Counted from the first letter of the stretch, positions 1 to 9,635 are shown. The stretch is DNA of 64,000 nt from RI-92 sp037384645 (GCA_037384645.1 JARRNT010000005.1:49786-113785), one strand, 5' to 3'. A program made the numbers and translations. The notes: generated by a model not told the origin, from the sequence alone.

Positions 1-414
1 ATTCAGGATATAACCGATGTGATTAAACTGTTCGGCAAGCATATCGATAATATTTTCGATAGACAGGATGCCTGACAGCGCACCATTGGACTTGACTACC
101 GGCACATGCTGACAACACTGGTGGCGCATGCGTTTCAGTGTATTGATGACGCTATCCTGTTCGTCCACCAGCAGCAGTGGGGTAGCCATGACGTCGCCGA
201 CCGTGATGCCGTCCAGTTCGATATTGCTGGCTATCAGATTCACAACGATATCACGATCCGTCATGGTGCCCACCGGAATATTGATCCCGCCCACTGATTC
301 CACCACCACAAGATAATCGACATGGAAATCACGCATGCATGCCGCTGCAGCAGGGATCGTATCCAGTTTACCAATAATGGCTGCATCACGATTACAGATC
401 TCGCTGACACGCAT
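1..414 (-). CDS. CBS-domain pair protein (3' end outside window)
   Basis: The gene runs off the left edge; 138 codons are visible without a stop. The translation shows two CBS repeats: MTDRDIV at residues 51-57 closes the first, and HVPVV (103-107) with GILS (115-118) belongs to the second. CBS pairs usually bind adenosine-type ligands and act as sensors; stand-alone pairs like this are common and their targets are mostly unknown. The ATG at 414 is preceded by AAGGTGAG about 10 nt upstream. It lies downstream of the FixJ-like regulator gene on the same strand, so co-transcription is possible but not shown. Confidence 0.85.
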   Translation of the reverse strand, partial: MRVSEICNRDAAIIGKLDTIPAAAACMRDFHVDYLVVVESVGGINIPVGTMTDRDIVVNLIASNIELDGITVGDVMATPLLLVDEQDSVINTLKRMRHQCCQHVPVVKSNGALSGILSIENIIDMLAEQFNHIGYILN

Positions 415-614
415 AATGAGGAACTCACCTTAATGAATTTAGTCCTCAAGCCAGCGAAGCAAGAAAAGCCAGGGCAGGCCTGGGATGATGTACCAGTTAC
501 ATTTATACCAAACAGAGGAGATTTTGCTATAAGTGAAAACACATACTCATCATATCCCGCAAATCACAGGCACATTACTGCCGCAGATTGATTCTCGTAT
601 TGGCAGAACGCCTG

Positions 615-1229
615 TTAAGCGGTATCCGCCACGCTAAGGGCGATACGAACGACGCCAGACAGGGAATGGGTTTCCAGTTTCTCCATCACCCGCGCGCGAT
701 GAATTTCCACGGTACGTGGACTAATGCCCAGTTTCTCGGCAATCACCCGGTTCTGGTGGCCGGCCACCAGCATGTCCATCACCTCGCGTTCGCGCCGTGT
801 CAGCCGGGCAATCTTGTCGTCTGCGGCCTGCTGTTGATCCTGTGCTGACTGGATCTTTTCACTCTTTTGCAGGCAGGTTTTAACCTGCTTTAACAGGTAG
901 TCGTTATCAAAGGGTTTTTCGATAAAATCCGAGGCCCCTGCCTTCATGGCCTCCACGGCCATGGCCACATCGGCAAAACCTGTCATAATAATCACCGGCA
1001 TGCCTATACGTTGTTCCCGCAGCAATTGTTGCAGTTCCAGCCCGCTCATCCCGGGCATACGGACATCCAGCAGAATACAGCCCTTGTCTTCGGCCGTGAC
1101 ATTTTTGATAAATTCCTCGGCCGAAGCATAGCTTTCGACCTGCAATTCATCGGATTGCATTAACATGACCAGGGCCTTACGCACAGCAGCGTCATCATCG
1201 ACAATATGTACGGTTTGTTGTCTAGCCAT
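615..1229 (-). CDS. FixJ-type response regulator (REC-LuxR HTH)
   Basis: 204 residues. The receiver domain (about 6-120) has acidic residues D11-D13, phosphoacceptor D55 in LLDVRMPG, T83 and K105 in EKPF. The C-terminal part (143-199) is a LuxR/FixJ-type helix-turn-helix with LTRREREVMDML. It should be phosphorylated by the kinase encoded just upstream (15-nt gap, same strand) and then bind DNA as a dimer. A strong GGGAGGGG Shine-Dalgarno precedes the ATG. Family members (FixJ, TodT, StyR, NodW) control very different pathways, so the target cannot be read from the sequence. Confidence 0.93.
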   Translation of the reverse strand: MARQQTVHIVDDDAAVRKALVMLMQSDELQVESYASAEEFIKNVTAEDKGCILLDVRMPGMSGLELQQLLREQRIGMPVIIMTGFADVAMAVEAMKAGASDFIEKPFDNDYLLKQVKTCLQKSEKIQSAQDQQQAADDKIARLTRREREVMDMLVAGHQNRVIAEKLGISPRTVEIHRARVMEKLETHSLSGVVRIALSVADTA

Positions 1230-1244
1230 TGAAGTCCCCTCCCT

Positions 1245-2951
1245 TTATGCCGCTTCGTCTTCATCCTGGCAGGGCAATGTAAAGGTAAATATCGTTCCGC
1301 CGTGTTCATTGGGAATACCCCATAAACGACCGTGATGCGCCCGGATAATACTGCGACTAATACCCAGCCCCAAACCCATACCGTGCTCCTTCAACGTATA
1401 GTATGGCTCGAATATTTTATCCATTTCGGCCTTCGGTATACCCGGGCCGTTATCATCGATCGACAATTCAATCTCGTTGTGTTTGCTCAATGCGGTCCTG
1501 ATGACCAGCCAGCGCTTTGTCTTTTCAATCGCATCCATTGCTTCAATCGCATTACGCGTCAGGTTGAGAATCACCTGTTCGATTAGAATGCGGTCTACCT
1601 CGATAGGGGGGATTGCCTCACCGAGCTCCAGCGTAATTTTTACATTATGCCAGCGCGCCTCCACCGTAATCAGATTCATTACTTCTTCGACCAGGGCATT
1701 GATCTGGACAGTTTCGGATTGCATCTCACGCTTGCTGACAAAATCACGCAGTCGCTGGATCACATCCCCTGCACGCCGGGCCTGTAGTCGTATCTCGTTG
1801 AGGGCGTTTCGGATATCGGGAATATCGAGCGAATCCCTGTCCAGCATACGCTTGACCGCATCGCTGTAAATGCTAATGGCCGCCAGGGGCTGGTTAAGCT
1901 CGTGCGCCAGCTCCGCCACCATTTCTCCCATGGTATTGATCCGTGCCACCCGGGCCATTTCCAGCATACGCATCTTGTCCATGGCCTCATGCTTGCGTTG
2001 CATTGTCACATCGCGCGCCATGCTGAAATATCCCAGCACATCACCGCGTTCGGAAAAATCGGGTATATAACTGACGCTGAGCAGGCGTTCATCACCCTCA
2101 ACGACGGGATACGTAACCTCGAAACTGATTGGTTTACCTTCCAGTGCCGCCCGCACGTAACCCGCTATCTCTGCGTAAATTTTCTCACCCGCCACCTCCC
2201 TGATGGTTTTACCCTGAATTTGTTCACGTGGTGCCTTGAACCACAACTCGTAGGCCCTGTTGACAATGGTTAACCGTTCTTCTCGATTCACATAAGCGAT
2301 AAATGTCGGTATTGCGTCGGATAGCAGGCGCAGCTGCCGATCCTGATGTTTAATCACCCGATCTGCCTCTCTGCGCGAATAGATGTGGGTAATGGTAGTG
2401 TGAAATAAAGGTTTATTATTGACCGATCTGTTACTAGCAACGCTCTCCAGCCGAACTTCCAGATAAGACTGGTTTGGAATTTGTATCTGCAACTCGAGGT
2501 GGACGACCGCCCGCGACTGACCGGCCGCGTTCAGGTGATTGAGAAATGCCCTGGTGTCATCTTGCCTGAGCCATCGCTGAAAGGGCTTGCCCAGCAAACT
2601 GGCCCGCTCCTGTCCCAGCAGGCTGGCACCGGCTAAATTGATTTCCTGTATGTAGCCTGCGCTGTCAAACGTGACATAACTGACCGGGGCAGAATCATAA
2701 AGCTCCGCATAGCGATTGCGCGACTCCTCCAGCAGACGTTGCGCTTCCTGCAGCTCGATATTTTGCTTTTCCAGCTGGTTCTGGTGCACCTGCAATTCGT
2801 TGACAAGCTCCCGCACCAGTTCGCCGCTGACTGAATCATCCGGGTCGCGAAAAAAGGCCTCCAGTCGCTCATCTAGCTGGCGTGTACTCAGACGGGTTAA
2901 ATCCGAGTGAGATAGCTCTACCGACTGTTTGTGCTTGTTCTCGGTAACCAT
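1245..2951 (-). CDS. PAS-domain sensor histidine kinase (FixL-like)
   Basis: 568 residues, no clear membrane segment, so probably cytoplasmic. An N-terminal coiled region (about 45-80) leads into two PAS domains (about 78-195 and 203-318). The HisKA domain carries H350 in AELAHELNQPLA, followed by an N box NLTRNAIEAMDA, a G1 box DNGPGI and a G2 box GMGLGLGI, so the kinase appears complete. It is paired with the FixJ-like regulator downstream. I see no decisive sign of haem binding in the PAS domains, so oxygen sensing is only a possibility. The start at 2951 has AAGGCG upstream. Confidence 0.92.
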   Translation of the reverse strand: MVTENKHKQSVELSHSDLTRLSTRQLDERLEAFFRDPDDSVSGELVRELVNELQVHQNQLEKQNIELQEAQRLLEESRNRYAELYDSAPVSYVTFDSAGYIQEINLAGASLLGQERASLLGKPFQRWLRQDDTRAFLNHLNAAGQSRAVVHLELQIQIPNQSYLEVRLESVASNRSVNNKPLFHTTITHIYSRREADRVIKHQDRQLRLLSDAIPTFIAYVNREERLTIVNRAYELWFKAPREQIQGKTIREVAGEKIYAEIAGYVRAALEGKPISFEVTYPVVEGDERLLSVSYIPDFSERGDVLGYFSMARDVTMQRKHEAMDKMRMLEMARVARINTMGEMVAELAHELNQPLAAISIYSDAVKRMLDRDSLDIPDIRNALNEIRLQARRAGDVIQRLRDFVSKREMQSETVQINALVEEVMNLITVEARWHNVKITLELGEAIPPIEVDRILIEQVILNLTRNAIEAMDAIEKTKRWLVIRTALSKHNEIELSIDDNGPGIPKAEMDKIFEPYYTLKEHGMGLGLGISRSIIRAHHGRLWGIPNEHGGTIFTFTLPCQDEDEAA

Positions 2952-3283
2952 ATTACGCCTTGTCCGTTATGTCATCGTTCTGCATCAGCACCATGCGCTG
3001 CCTGTCCTCGCCCTGGGTATCTGCCGCCCGCTTAAAGCCACCATCCGGTGAACGGGTATTTATTCAATATTAGAATAAAACTAACGATTTTGTACGGGCT
3101 GCTCCTGCAAGGCAATCGCCCGGGCTGAAGCTCCATCTAACTATACCACGCAGGCTGACTGTGTCCGAAACAGATTGACCCAGGTCAACTATGCAAGGCT
3201 TAGCACTAGGCTTTTTGACGAGTTCGCGTTTTAATAACTATCCCGTAGGGTATCGGGAACCACGCACAAAAGGGACCTGATTC
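2952..3283. other. Intergenic region between FixL-like kinase and small plus-strand gene
   Basis: 332 bases with no gene. It should hold the divergent promoters of the kinase operon and of the small gene at 3284. An imperfect inverted repeat TCCCGTAGGGTATCGGGA (3241-3258) lies about 25 nt before the small gene's start and could be a regulator site. No consensus promoter stands out. Confidence 0.4.
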
Positions 3284-3523
3284 ATGAAAAAGACGCTGGC
3301 TGATTTATTACGATTATTCATCCTGGTTAACTTGATCGCGCTGGCCTTCCATCTGCTACCAAACGCCGCCCCTGCCCGGCAACAGGTCGAAGCCGCCAAC
3401 CCTGACAAGCAGAATAATACCCTGTTGGTGAAGCACTCGGAAACGACGCGGTGCCAGAAACCCAGCCACCGCTTACCATTTCAGCCTGACTACCAGGCGA
3501 CCGCTTACCACTTGCCTCGCTGA
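3284..3523 (+). CDS. Small exported or membrane-anchored protein, unknown
   Basis: 79 residues. Residues 8-25 form one hydrophobic segment (LRLFILVNLIALAFHLL) that could be a signal anchor. The rest is polar and proline-rich with no family I recognise. AAAGGGACC sits at Shine-Dalgarno distance and a hairpin terminator begins at the stop codon, both of which support a real gene. It is divergent from the FixL-like operon, across a region with an inverted repeat, so it could be a target of that system (inference). Confidence 0.55.
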   Translation: MKKTLADLLRLFILVNLIALAFHLLPNAAPARQQVEAANPDKQNNTLLVKHSETTRCQKPSHRLPFQPDYQATAYHLPR

Positions 3524-3541
3524 GCCGGATTCAGTCCGGCT
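3523..3541. terminator. Bidirectional hairpin terminator
   Basis: AGCCGGA-TTCAG-TCCGGCT forms a 7-bp stem with a 5-nt loop and is followed by TTTG. It overlaps the stop of the small plus-strand gene and abuts the stop of the convergent diguanylate cyclase gene, so it can serve both. Confidence 0.6.
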
Positions 3542-4673
3542 TTGTCCGATAAACAGTGTTTATACGTTCTGCATCCGGCAGGTCCGCCAGTAAGGCATAG
3601 CCGTTTTTTGGTTTGTGCTTGATGTAATACATGGCATTGTCCGCCGCATTGACCAGCCTTTCAAAACTTTCACCATTGTCGGGATAGACCGCAATGCCGA
3701 TGCTGGCGCTCAAAGGAATGGTGGAGCCATTGAATTCGAACGGGGCACTGATCTCACGCATCAGCTTTCGCGCAATGCCTCTTGCTTCTTCTTTGGATCG
3801 TATCACCGGCAATAACAGAACAAACTCATCGCCACCGATACGGGCCAGGGTATCGCTTTCACGCAGGCTGGCTGTCAGTCGTTGAGCAACTGACTGCAGG
3901 AGGATATCGCCGGCACTATGGCCGAACATGTCGTTCACCTGTTTAAATCCGTCAAGATCGATGAACATGACGGCAAAATTCAGGCCCTCGCGCCGGGCCC
4001 GTGCGATGGCATGCCTGACACGGTCTTTCAACAATGCCCGATTGGGTAAACCGGTCAGATAGTCATGATGGGTATTGGTCCGGATAATACGTTCGAGCGA
4101 CTTGAGCTGGTTGATATCCCGGGCAGCACCGTAGATCACTGCACGGTGGCGGCCCGCTTCATCAGCCTGACCCGCTTCCTCGATATAGTCCTGGCTTACG
4201 GATTCGGGTACCGCGACCAGCTTGATATCAAAATAACGGAAATTATCGACGCCGGATTTGTGCCGGATGCGTAAATGCACGCCACGCGCCGTCGCCCTGC
4301 CTGAGGCGTTGATGCACTGCGAATATGCTGTTTGTGATCGCTTCAGGTCATCGGGATGCAGCAATTTTGAAAAGTGAACGCCGAGCAACTCTTCTTTTTT
4401 ATAGCCCAACACATGCCTGATGCGATTGTTGAGATAAACAAAGCAGCCGTTTTCGTCAAGCAGAAAGACCACGTCACGCGAATCCTCGATCATGTAACGA
4501 TACAGTGACGCCTTTCCCTGGTATTCTCTATCTCGTTGGCTGGTTTCTGGCTGGTTCATAGCGTTACGGCTCATTACCATCGGCAAGTCTCGTATGACAG
4601 AATCCGGGGTCGGGACAGCAAAACCCGAGTATTTAGGTGTGTATTGCAATAGCTTAGACAACAGGACCACCAT
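3531..4673 (-). CDS. PAS-GGDEF diguanylate cyclase
   Basis: 380 residues. A PAS domain (about 58-190, with FLLDENGCFVYLN) precedes a GGDEF domain (about 200-365). The active-site motif GGDEF is intact at 280-284, and RESD at 271-274 is a consensus inhibitory I-site five residues upstream, so it should make c-di-GMP with product feedback. There is no EAL domain. No good ribosome site precedes the annotated ATG; later ATGs at residues 32, 34 and 39 are alternatives and would not affect the domains. It is one of several c-di-GMP proteins in this window. Confidence 0.92.
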   Translation of the reverse strand: MVVLLSKLLQYTPKYSGFAVPTPDSVIRDLPMVMSRNAMNQPETSQRDREYQGKASLYRYMIEDSRDVVFLLDENGCFVYLNNRIRHVLGYKKEELLGVHFSKLLHPDDLKRSQTAYSQCINASGRATARGVHLRIRHKSGVDNFRYFDIKLVAVPESVSQDYIEEAGQADEAGRHRAVIYGAARDINQLKSLERIIRTNTHHDYLTGLPNRALLKDRVRHAIARARREGLNFAVMFIDLDGFKQVNDMFGHSAGDILLQSVAQRLTASLRESDTLARIGGDEFVLLLPVIRSKEEARGIARKLMREISAPFEFNGSTIPLSASIGIAVYPDNGESFERLVNAADNAMYYIKHKPKNGYALLADLPDAERINTVYRTKPD

Positions 4674-4773
4674 TACTATACGTAATGATCCCTACATCGA
4701 CATCACGTGGCCGGGCACCGGGGCCCGTCATGCCAGATCAACCCAGCTGAACAAGGCGGAAATATAAAATCAC

Positions 4774-4995
4774 TCAATGATTCAGGGTCTGTTCGATCTG
4801 TTTTTCCGCCAGCAACCAGTCCTGGACCGGATCGCCGCCGAGTTGGGCACGCTTCTGGGAATTGTAAAAGGCAGCTTCCGCGATCATCTGACGTTTGACA
4901 TCATCCGAAATGGAATTTTGCTTCTTGCGGGGCCGCGCCTGTTTCTTTGCCTTGACCGCAGACGCAGTCACCGGCTTTTTACTCGCTTTTGCCAT
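4774..4995 (-). CDS. DUF2934 family small protein
   Basis: 73 residues. The first 30 are lysine/alanine-rich and basic. The C-terminal part (MIAEAAFYNSQKR...DPVQDWLLAEKQIE) matches the DUF2934 pattern of an aromatic helix followed by W-x-x-A-E. The function of the family is unknown. I chose the ATG at 4995 because AGGAGG lies 5 nt upstream; an in-frame ATG eight codons earlier lacks such a site. Confidence 0.8.
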   Translation of the reverse strand: MAKASKKPVTASAVKAKKQARPRKKQNSISDDVKRQMIAEAAFYNSQKRAQLGGDPVQDWLLAEKQIEQTLNH

Positions 4996-5149
4996 CGTTC
5001 CTCCTGCTTGCAGTGCCATAGCATGACTGCGATAAGCCGCACCACGGCGAGACAGGGCTTACTTTAATGACAAATCAGCGGTGTTCAAATACGTAACTCT
5101 ACCTAAGTCCAGCAAGCAGGAAGGGTGTTGATTTTAGAAAATTTCACGG

Positions 5150-5635
5150 CTAGTCAGCCTCGCGGCCATGCCCCCGGCCATGGTTGCCATTACCGTGGCC
5201 ATGGCCGTGACCATTTCCACGCCCGTGCCGCCTCGCATCACCGCCACGTCGCCCCATCCCCAGGTCGTCCCCGGCCTTGAGGGCATGAAAGGCGCGAGAG
5301 CCCGGCCGGATACCCAGACGCCGGGCAATCACCCCCCAGCCACGGCGCCGATCCTGCCGGTATACCCGGGTGACCTCGGCGACCGGCTGGTGTGACATTT
5401 CCGCCAGGCGCAGGACCATGTAGGCATCGGCCTGGCTGCCGACGTTACTGATGACGGTCCTGACCTCGGCATCCCCGATCCTGAACCGCGCCGACAGCTT
5501 CGCCACAAACCCGGATGGGTCTGCCTGGGCCTGGACCGAGAGCCGTTGTAACCAGGCAAAATCGCCGGCGAAAACCGGCTGAACGACGACGAGCTGCAGC
5601 AAGAATGCCAGCAGGAAATAACGTGTTCTAGACAT
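5150..5635 (-). CDS. Exported protein with Gly/His/Arg-rich tail
   Basis: 161 residues. A classical signal peptide (1-23, ending VFA) is followed by a helical region (about 25-120) that I cannot assign to a known function. The last 35 residues consist almost only of G, H, R and N, with repeated GHG and GNG units. Such a tail could bind metal or polyanions (inference). GGAAG precedes the ATG. The purine/pyrimidine-biased tail creates long spurious frames on the other strand. Confidence 0.75.
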   Translation of the reverse strand: MSRTRYFLLAFLLQLVVVQPVFAGDFAWLQRLSVQAQADPSGFVAKLSARFRIGDAEVRTVISNVGSQADAYMVLRLAEMSHQPVAEVTRVYRQDRRRGWGVIARRLGIRPGSRAFHALKAGDDLGMGRRGGDARRHGRGNGHGHGHGNGNHGRGHGREAD

Positions 5636-5732
5636 GGGCGCTTCCGAATCAGACAGGGTGAATCATCTTTATAGCATAGCCCGTCGCCGGCAATGACACG
5701 GGAAATGCTATCCAGACCTCAGTTTGCCGGAT

Positions 5733-6038
5733 TTATTTGCCCGATTGCTGTTTCAGGCGCACAGCCAGCTTTTGCCCGCAGGTCTTGAGCGCGCGTTCAG
5801 CAGGGACATCCAGCTTTTCCGCTGGCTCGGGAAACAGGTAATCGATCTTGTAGACCAGCAACTGCATCTGGTTGTGGGAGTATTGGCCGGCGGGCGCGGC
5901 CAGGTACTTGTCACACAGCTTCTGATAGGCCGCGAGATCGACCCGGGGTTTCTCAAAATAACCCGAGTAGATCAGATAGCCGGCAAACAGGATAATCAGC
6001 AGCATGGCAACGGGATAATAAAAATTGGGTCGGCTCAC
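5733..6038 (-). CDS. Hypothetical single-pass membrane protein
   Basis: 101 residues with one hydrophobic segment at about 9-26 (PVAMLLIILFAGYLIYSG), so an N-terminal anchor with a soluble domain probably in the periplasm. Two cysteines (in LCDKY and KTCGQ) could form a disulfide. The start is GTG. The ORF is divergent from the LysR gene. No family recognised. Confidence 0.6.
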   Translation of the reverse strand: MSRPNFYYPVAMLLIILFAGYLIYSGYFEKPRVDLAAYQKLCDKYLAAPAGQYSHNQMQLLVYKIDYLFPEPAEKLDVPAERALKTCGQKLAVRLKQQSGK

Positions 6039-6177
6039 GGTGTGTTTGCATTGTTATTTGTATCGTAGGCTCAATTTTAATCAATCTTGCCCTGTTCTGG
6101 CCAGCGCCAGATCAGCTGTTAGCCGTTACAATCGGACATTGCATCACCGCTCCACCGCGAATCTGGAGGTCCGCGCT

Positions 6178-7035
6178 ATGGATATCGATCAGGCCAGAAC
6201 CTTTCTGGCCATCACCGCGCATGGCAGCTTTCTTGAGGCCAGCAAGCACCTGCATCTCACCCAGTCGACCATCAGCGCCAGGATTCAGCGCCTGGAGGAA
6301 GAACTGGGAACCCGGCTGTTTGTGCGTAATCGATCAGGTGCCAGCCTGACGGTTGCCGGTCGCCGTTTTATTGATTACGCCAAGCGCCTGGTACTGACCG
6401 CCGACCAGGCGCGTGATGACATTGGCCTGCCGGAAAGTTACCGCGCCAGCCTGCGGGTCGGCGGGCGGATAGCCTTGTGGGAGGGGTTCCTGCCGCAATG
6501 GGTCGGCTGGATGCGCCAGCAGGCTACCGATGTGGTGATCCACAGCGAAATCGGCTTTGAAGAAGACCTGATGCAACACCTTATCGAAGGCAGTATCGAC
6601 ATTGGCCTGATGTACACGCCGCGCCACACGCCGGGATTGATCGTGGAACACCTGTTCGATGAAACCCTGGTGCTGGTGAGCACGCGGTCCGACGACCAGG
6701 CTCCGGGAGATGACTACATATATATAGAGTGGGGACCGGGATTCTATGCCCAACATGCCCAGAGCTATCCGGATCTGGCAAGGCCCTCCCAGCTGGCCAA
6801 CATCGGCTGGCTTGGCATCCAGCTCATGCTGACCAATGGCGGCAGTTGTTTTTTACCTGCACGCATGGCCGCGCCTTTTATTGAATCGGGGCAATTGCAT
6901 CGCGTCGCCGATTCACCGCGCTATGTCCACCCGGCCTATATGATTTTCCCGCGGGAGAGCGACAATCCGGTAATGGAGCAGGCGGTTAGCGGCCTGCGCG
7001 AACTGGGTGAACGCGAACGCCGCCGGACAACCTGA
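6178..7035 (+). CDS. LysR-family transcriptional regulator
   Basis: 285 residues. The N-terminal winged helix-turn-helix (about 1-60) reads MDIDQARTFLAI...LTQSTISARIQRLEEELGTRLF, typical of LysR proteins, and the rest is a periplasmic-binding-protein-like effector domain. I place the start at 6178 because CTGGAGG lies just upstream and the HTH begins at residue 1; an in-frame ATG at 6025 would add 51 residues with no homology to the family. No obvious divergent target operon: the neighbour is the small membrane protein gene at 5733. Confidence 0.9.
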   Translation: MDIDQARTFLAITAHGSFLEASKHLHLTQSTISARIQRLEEELGTRLFVRNRSGASLTVAGRRFIDYAKRLVLTADQARDDIGLPESYRASLRVGGRIALWEGFLPQWVGWMRQQATDVVIHSEIGFEEDLMQHLIEGSIDIGLMYTPRHTPGLIVEHLFDETLVLVSTRSDDQAPGDDYIYIEWGPGFYAQHAQSYPDLARPSQLANIGWLGIQLMLTNGGSCFLPARMAAPFIESGQLHRVADSPRYVHPAYMIFPRESDNPVMEQAVSGLRELGERERRRTT

Positions 7036-7186
7036 GAATCGACCTGCTGACAACGATGTATTGCGCGAAGCCCACCCTGCATCATGACAGACGACTGCAC
7101 AAATCATCATTTTTCTTTTTGCTGCATAATAACCCGCCTGATTGCTTGTCAAACCCCCATCTGGACTTGTTTGAGGAGCATGCAGC

Positions 7187-7510
7187 ATGAACCGAGTAAA
7201 ACAATTACTGGCAGAATGGTCACAGTCCGGCCAGGTCCGGCCACTGGTCAAAACGCTCAGTATTGAAGTCAGTGCCACAGATTACGCCAGGGCGCGAGCC
7301 CTTGCCGAACTCTATAATCATCGCAGCGAACAACAGATCATGAGTGAATTATTCTCGGCCATGCTCGACGAGGTCGAGGAGGCCTTGCCCTATCTTCCGG
7401 GCAAGATGGTTGTCGCCGAAGATGAATTCGGTGACCCGGTGTTTGAGGATATCGGCCTGTCCCGCAAGTTTGAACAACTTGTCCATAAATATGGCAAAGC
7501 CAATACCTGA
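7187..7510 (+). CDS. Conserved hypothetical protein
   Basis: 107 residues, soluble and acidic at the C-terminus. It has an ALAELYNHRSEQQI helix followed by DEVEEALPYLPGKMVVAEDEFGDPVFEDIG. This pattern resembles short proteins often annotated in pseudomonads as 'type 1 pili tip component', a name without functional support that I know of. GAGGAG lies about 9 nt before the ATG. Confidence 0.7.
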   Translation: MNRVKQLLAEWSQSGQVRPLVKTLSIEVSATDYARARALAELYNHRSEQQIMSELFSAMLDEVEEALPYLPGKMVVAEDEFGDPVFEDIGLSRKFEQLVHKYGKANT

Positions 7511-7557
7511 CACTAAAACCACAGGGGTATAGCAGATGTTTCGCTTTTTTAGGTCGT

Positions 7558-8112
7558 TCAGGAACCGCGGATGCCGCTGCCGCGGGTCATGGCCTGCATC
7601 CTGTCCATACTGGAGCTGACATAGACCAGTTTATCGTGGCCGATCTGTAACAGGCGCCAGAACAGGATATTACCGCTCGCTTCACCCGGATAGCTGCTCT
7701 TGCTGATCAAAAGCATCAGGATCTTGTTTTTTTCCTGCCACCTGCCGGAAAAGGCCCAATCCTGCGAGGCATTGCCTGCCTTGATCCGGTAATCGTAAGT
7801 AAAACGATGATGCTTTTTCAGGTCGAGTATGGCGTGGATACGGTAACCCGAGTCATCCGCGCTATTAACCATGTTCCACTTGCCAATCATGGACTGGCGC
7901 AGGCCTGGCAGCTGGCCGGGTTTGATATTGCTGTATTTGTCGTACTGGCTGGTTTTGGCAATGATACCAGCGCGGAACTGGCTCCAGTCACTGATCAGGG
8001 CAGTAATCGGCTGGGCCGAGCTTTCCACCCTGGCTTCCCTTGCCTTCGCATAAGACGGATTAATATGCGTCAATACAGCCAGGAGCGTGATGCCAAATAT
8101 TACCTTTCTCAT
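7558..8112 (-). CDS. Exported protein, unknown (lipocalin-like pattern)
   Basis: About 184 residues with a signal peptide (through PSYAKA). The mature part contains alternating beta-like segments with GKWNM, HRFTYDYRI and SGRWQEKNKILMLL, reminiscent of small exported barrel proteins, but I cannot assign a family. I prefer the second of two adjacent ATGs (8112) because GAGG lies 6 nt upstream of it. It shares orientation with the next exported gene at 8255. Confidence 0.6.
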   Translation of the reverse strand: MRKVIFGITLLAVLTHINPSYAKAREARVESSAQPITALISDWSQFRAGIIAKTSQYDKYSNIKPGQLPGLRQSMIGKWNMVNSADDSGYRIHAILDLKKHHRFTYDYRIKAGNASQDWAFSGRWQEKNKILMLLISKSSYPGEASGNILFWRLLQIGHDKLVYVSSSMDRMQAMTRGSGIRGS

Positions 8113-8254
8113 CATCCACCTCGCTTTGACCTGGTCTCAGCTACGGGTCATCTCTATGACAAGAAGATAACTTGCTGCGTTCAGTCAAAATCCCGCGCAA
8201 AACATGCAACAACCTGTTCGCGACCTCCTGATTCGACCTGCAGGCGAACGATGC

Positions 8255-8902
8255 CTAGTCCCGGCTGAATTGCCAGTGGCTGTAATCGATCATGGCACCA
8301 TTATGAAACACCGCTTTATAAAATTGCAGGCCGTCATTTTTCAGCACGAACTGCCTGACCGTCTCCAGGCTTAACACGGTATTCCCCGAGCCTTTGCCAA
8401 ACTCGCGCCGAAACCCGGTGCGCAATGCGGTCTGGGTCCTGAACCTGATGCCGCCGTCATAAAATTGCATCAGCGCCAGATCGCCCTCGCCGGTGACCTG
8501 TAAATGCCGGTCATTGCGGGTCACTATGAAGTGATAACTTGTGCTCACACTATTGCGTTTATCGTAGATGCTGAAATCAAACTGATAGGCGTTACCGTTG
8601 CGGTGAACGCGCAATTTCAGCTCTTCCGGTGCCCTGACAGGAACGCTGTCATTACCGCCAGTCATGACGCAGGCCGTCGATTTTCCTGAACCCTGCCACT
8701 GACCTTCAAGCCGGGCAAAAAAGCCAAACACCCTGTCCTGCAGATGTCGTGGTAAAGGCTGAGAGGAGACAGGGGCCCAGACGCTATTGGAATCGCGCAG
8801 ATTAGGCGACTGACTCTGGCAATCTGCGGCCAGGGCGTGGGTTGCGATACCTGTACAGGCCAGGAATAACAACGCTACCAGATTAATTTGCTCAAATCGC
8901 AT
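8255..8902 (-). CDS. Exported protein, unknown (lipocalin-like pattern)
   Basis: About 215 residues with a signal peptide ending near HALAAD. The segment FARLEGQWQGSG and the later beta-rich region (NAYQFDFSIYD, TSYHFIVTRNDRHLQVTGEGDLALM) suggest a beta-barrel. It may be related in style to the upstream-neighbour-like exported genes at 7558 and 52353. A GTG two codons before the ATG at 8902 is an alternative start. Function unknown. Confidence 0.6.
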   Translation of the reverse strand: MRFEQINLVALLFLACTGIATHALAADCQSQSPNLRDSNSVWAPVSSQPLPRHLQDRVFGFFARLEGQWQGSGKSTACVMTGGNDSVPVRAPEELKLRVHRNGNAYQFDFSIYDKRNSVSTSYHFIVTRNDRHLQVTGEGDLALMQFYDGGIRFRTQTALRTGFRREFGKGSGNTVLSLETVRQFVLKNDGLQFYKAVFHNGAMIDYSHWQFSRD

Positions 8903-9118
8903 CGACACAGCCCGCGCATTGTCCCGGCAGATATTTCGGGATCAAAAAAGGAGTGCATGGTGTGATAAGCCGCGACACCGTGCCCATATACCACCTATAG
9001 ACACACAGAATGGTGTTCTGGTTCTGTAGGCGATAAACAAAGCGGCTGAAAGAACCCGCTACACCTGGTCGTCGACAACCAAACTGGATATGCTCGTGTT
9101 GTCCCCAGCGCTGTTCGC

Positions 9119-9421
9119 TCAGTCGTCCACGTCCAGCTCATCGTCCTCAGGAAAATACCAGACAAATTCACCGATCAAGGCCTCATCCACCTGGCTTTCT
9201 GCCTGGCACAGCTCATCGATTGTAAGCAGCTGACCGCCATCATCGTCCAACAGGGCCTGCGCAATCAGTTCCTCGCGAACCCTGGCCAGCGCCGCCTGAT
9301 GTGCAGTTGCTTCATCCTCGGCATCCACGTACAGGGTGCGAGTGAAATCAAGTAATTGCGCTTCATCATCGACGACAAACTGGAAATTTTCTCCGACGAC
9401 CGTTGCCTTGAATGCGGGCAT
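9119..9421 (-). CDS. Hypothetical acidic protein
   Basis: 100 residues, strongly acidic, ending EDDELDVDD. A very good AGGAAGGAGG site precedes the ATG, which supports translation. No transmembrane segment, signal or known motif. Function unknown. Confidence 0.6.
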   Translation of the reverse strand: MPAFKATVVGENFQFVVDDEAQLLDFTRTLYVDAEDEATAHQAALARVREELIAQALLDDDGGQLLTIDELCQAESQVDEALIGEFVWYFPEDDELDVDD

Positions 9422-9635
9422 GCTTCCTCCTTCCTGTTTTTATTCTGTTTTTGTTTTGACCTGAACCTTCATGCGGGATCCAGCGCAGGCTGAGTATTTT
9501 GTTATCTATATATATTACATATTCCGCCTTGATTAATGTGGCTAGGTGCACGTTTTGATCATGTGCCGAGAGTAATGGCTTGCTATCCATTGCTGCGGGG
9601 CAATCAGTGTACCGTGTGAACGCGCAGCGAGGCGG

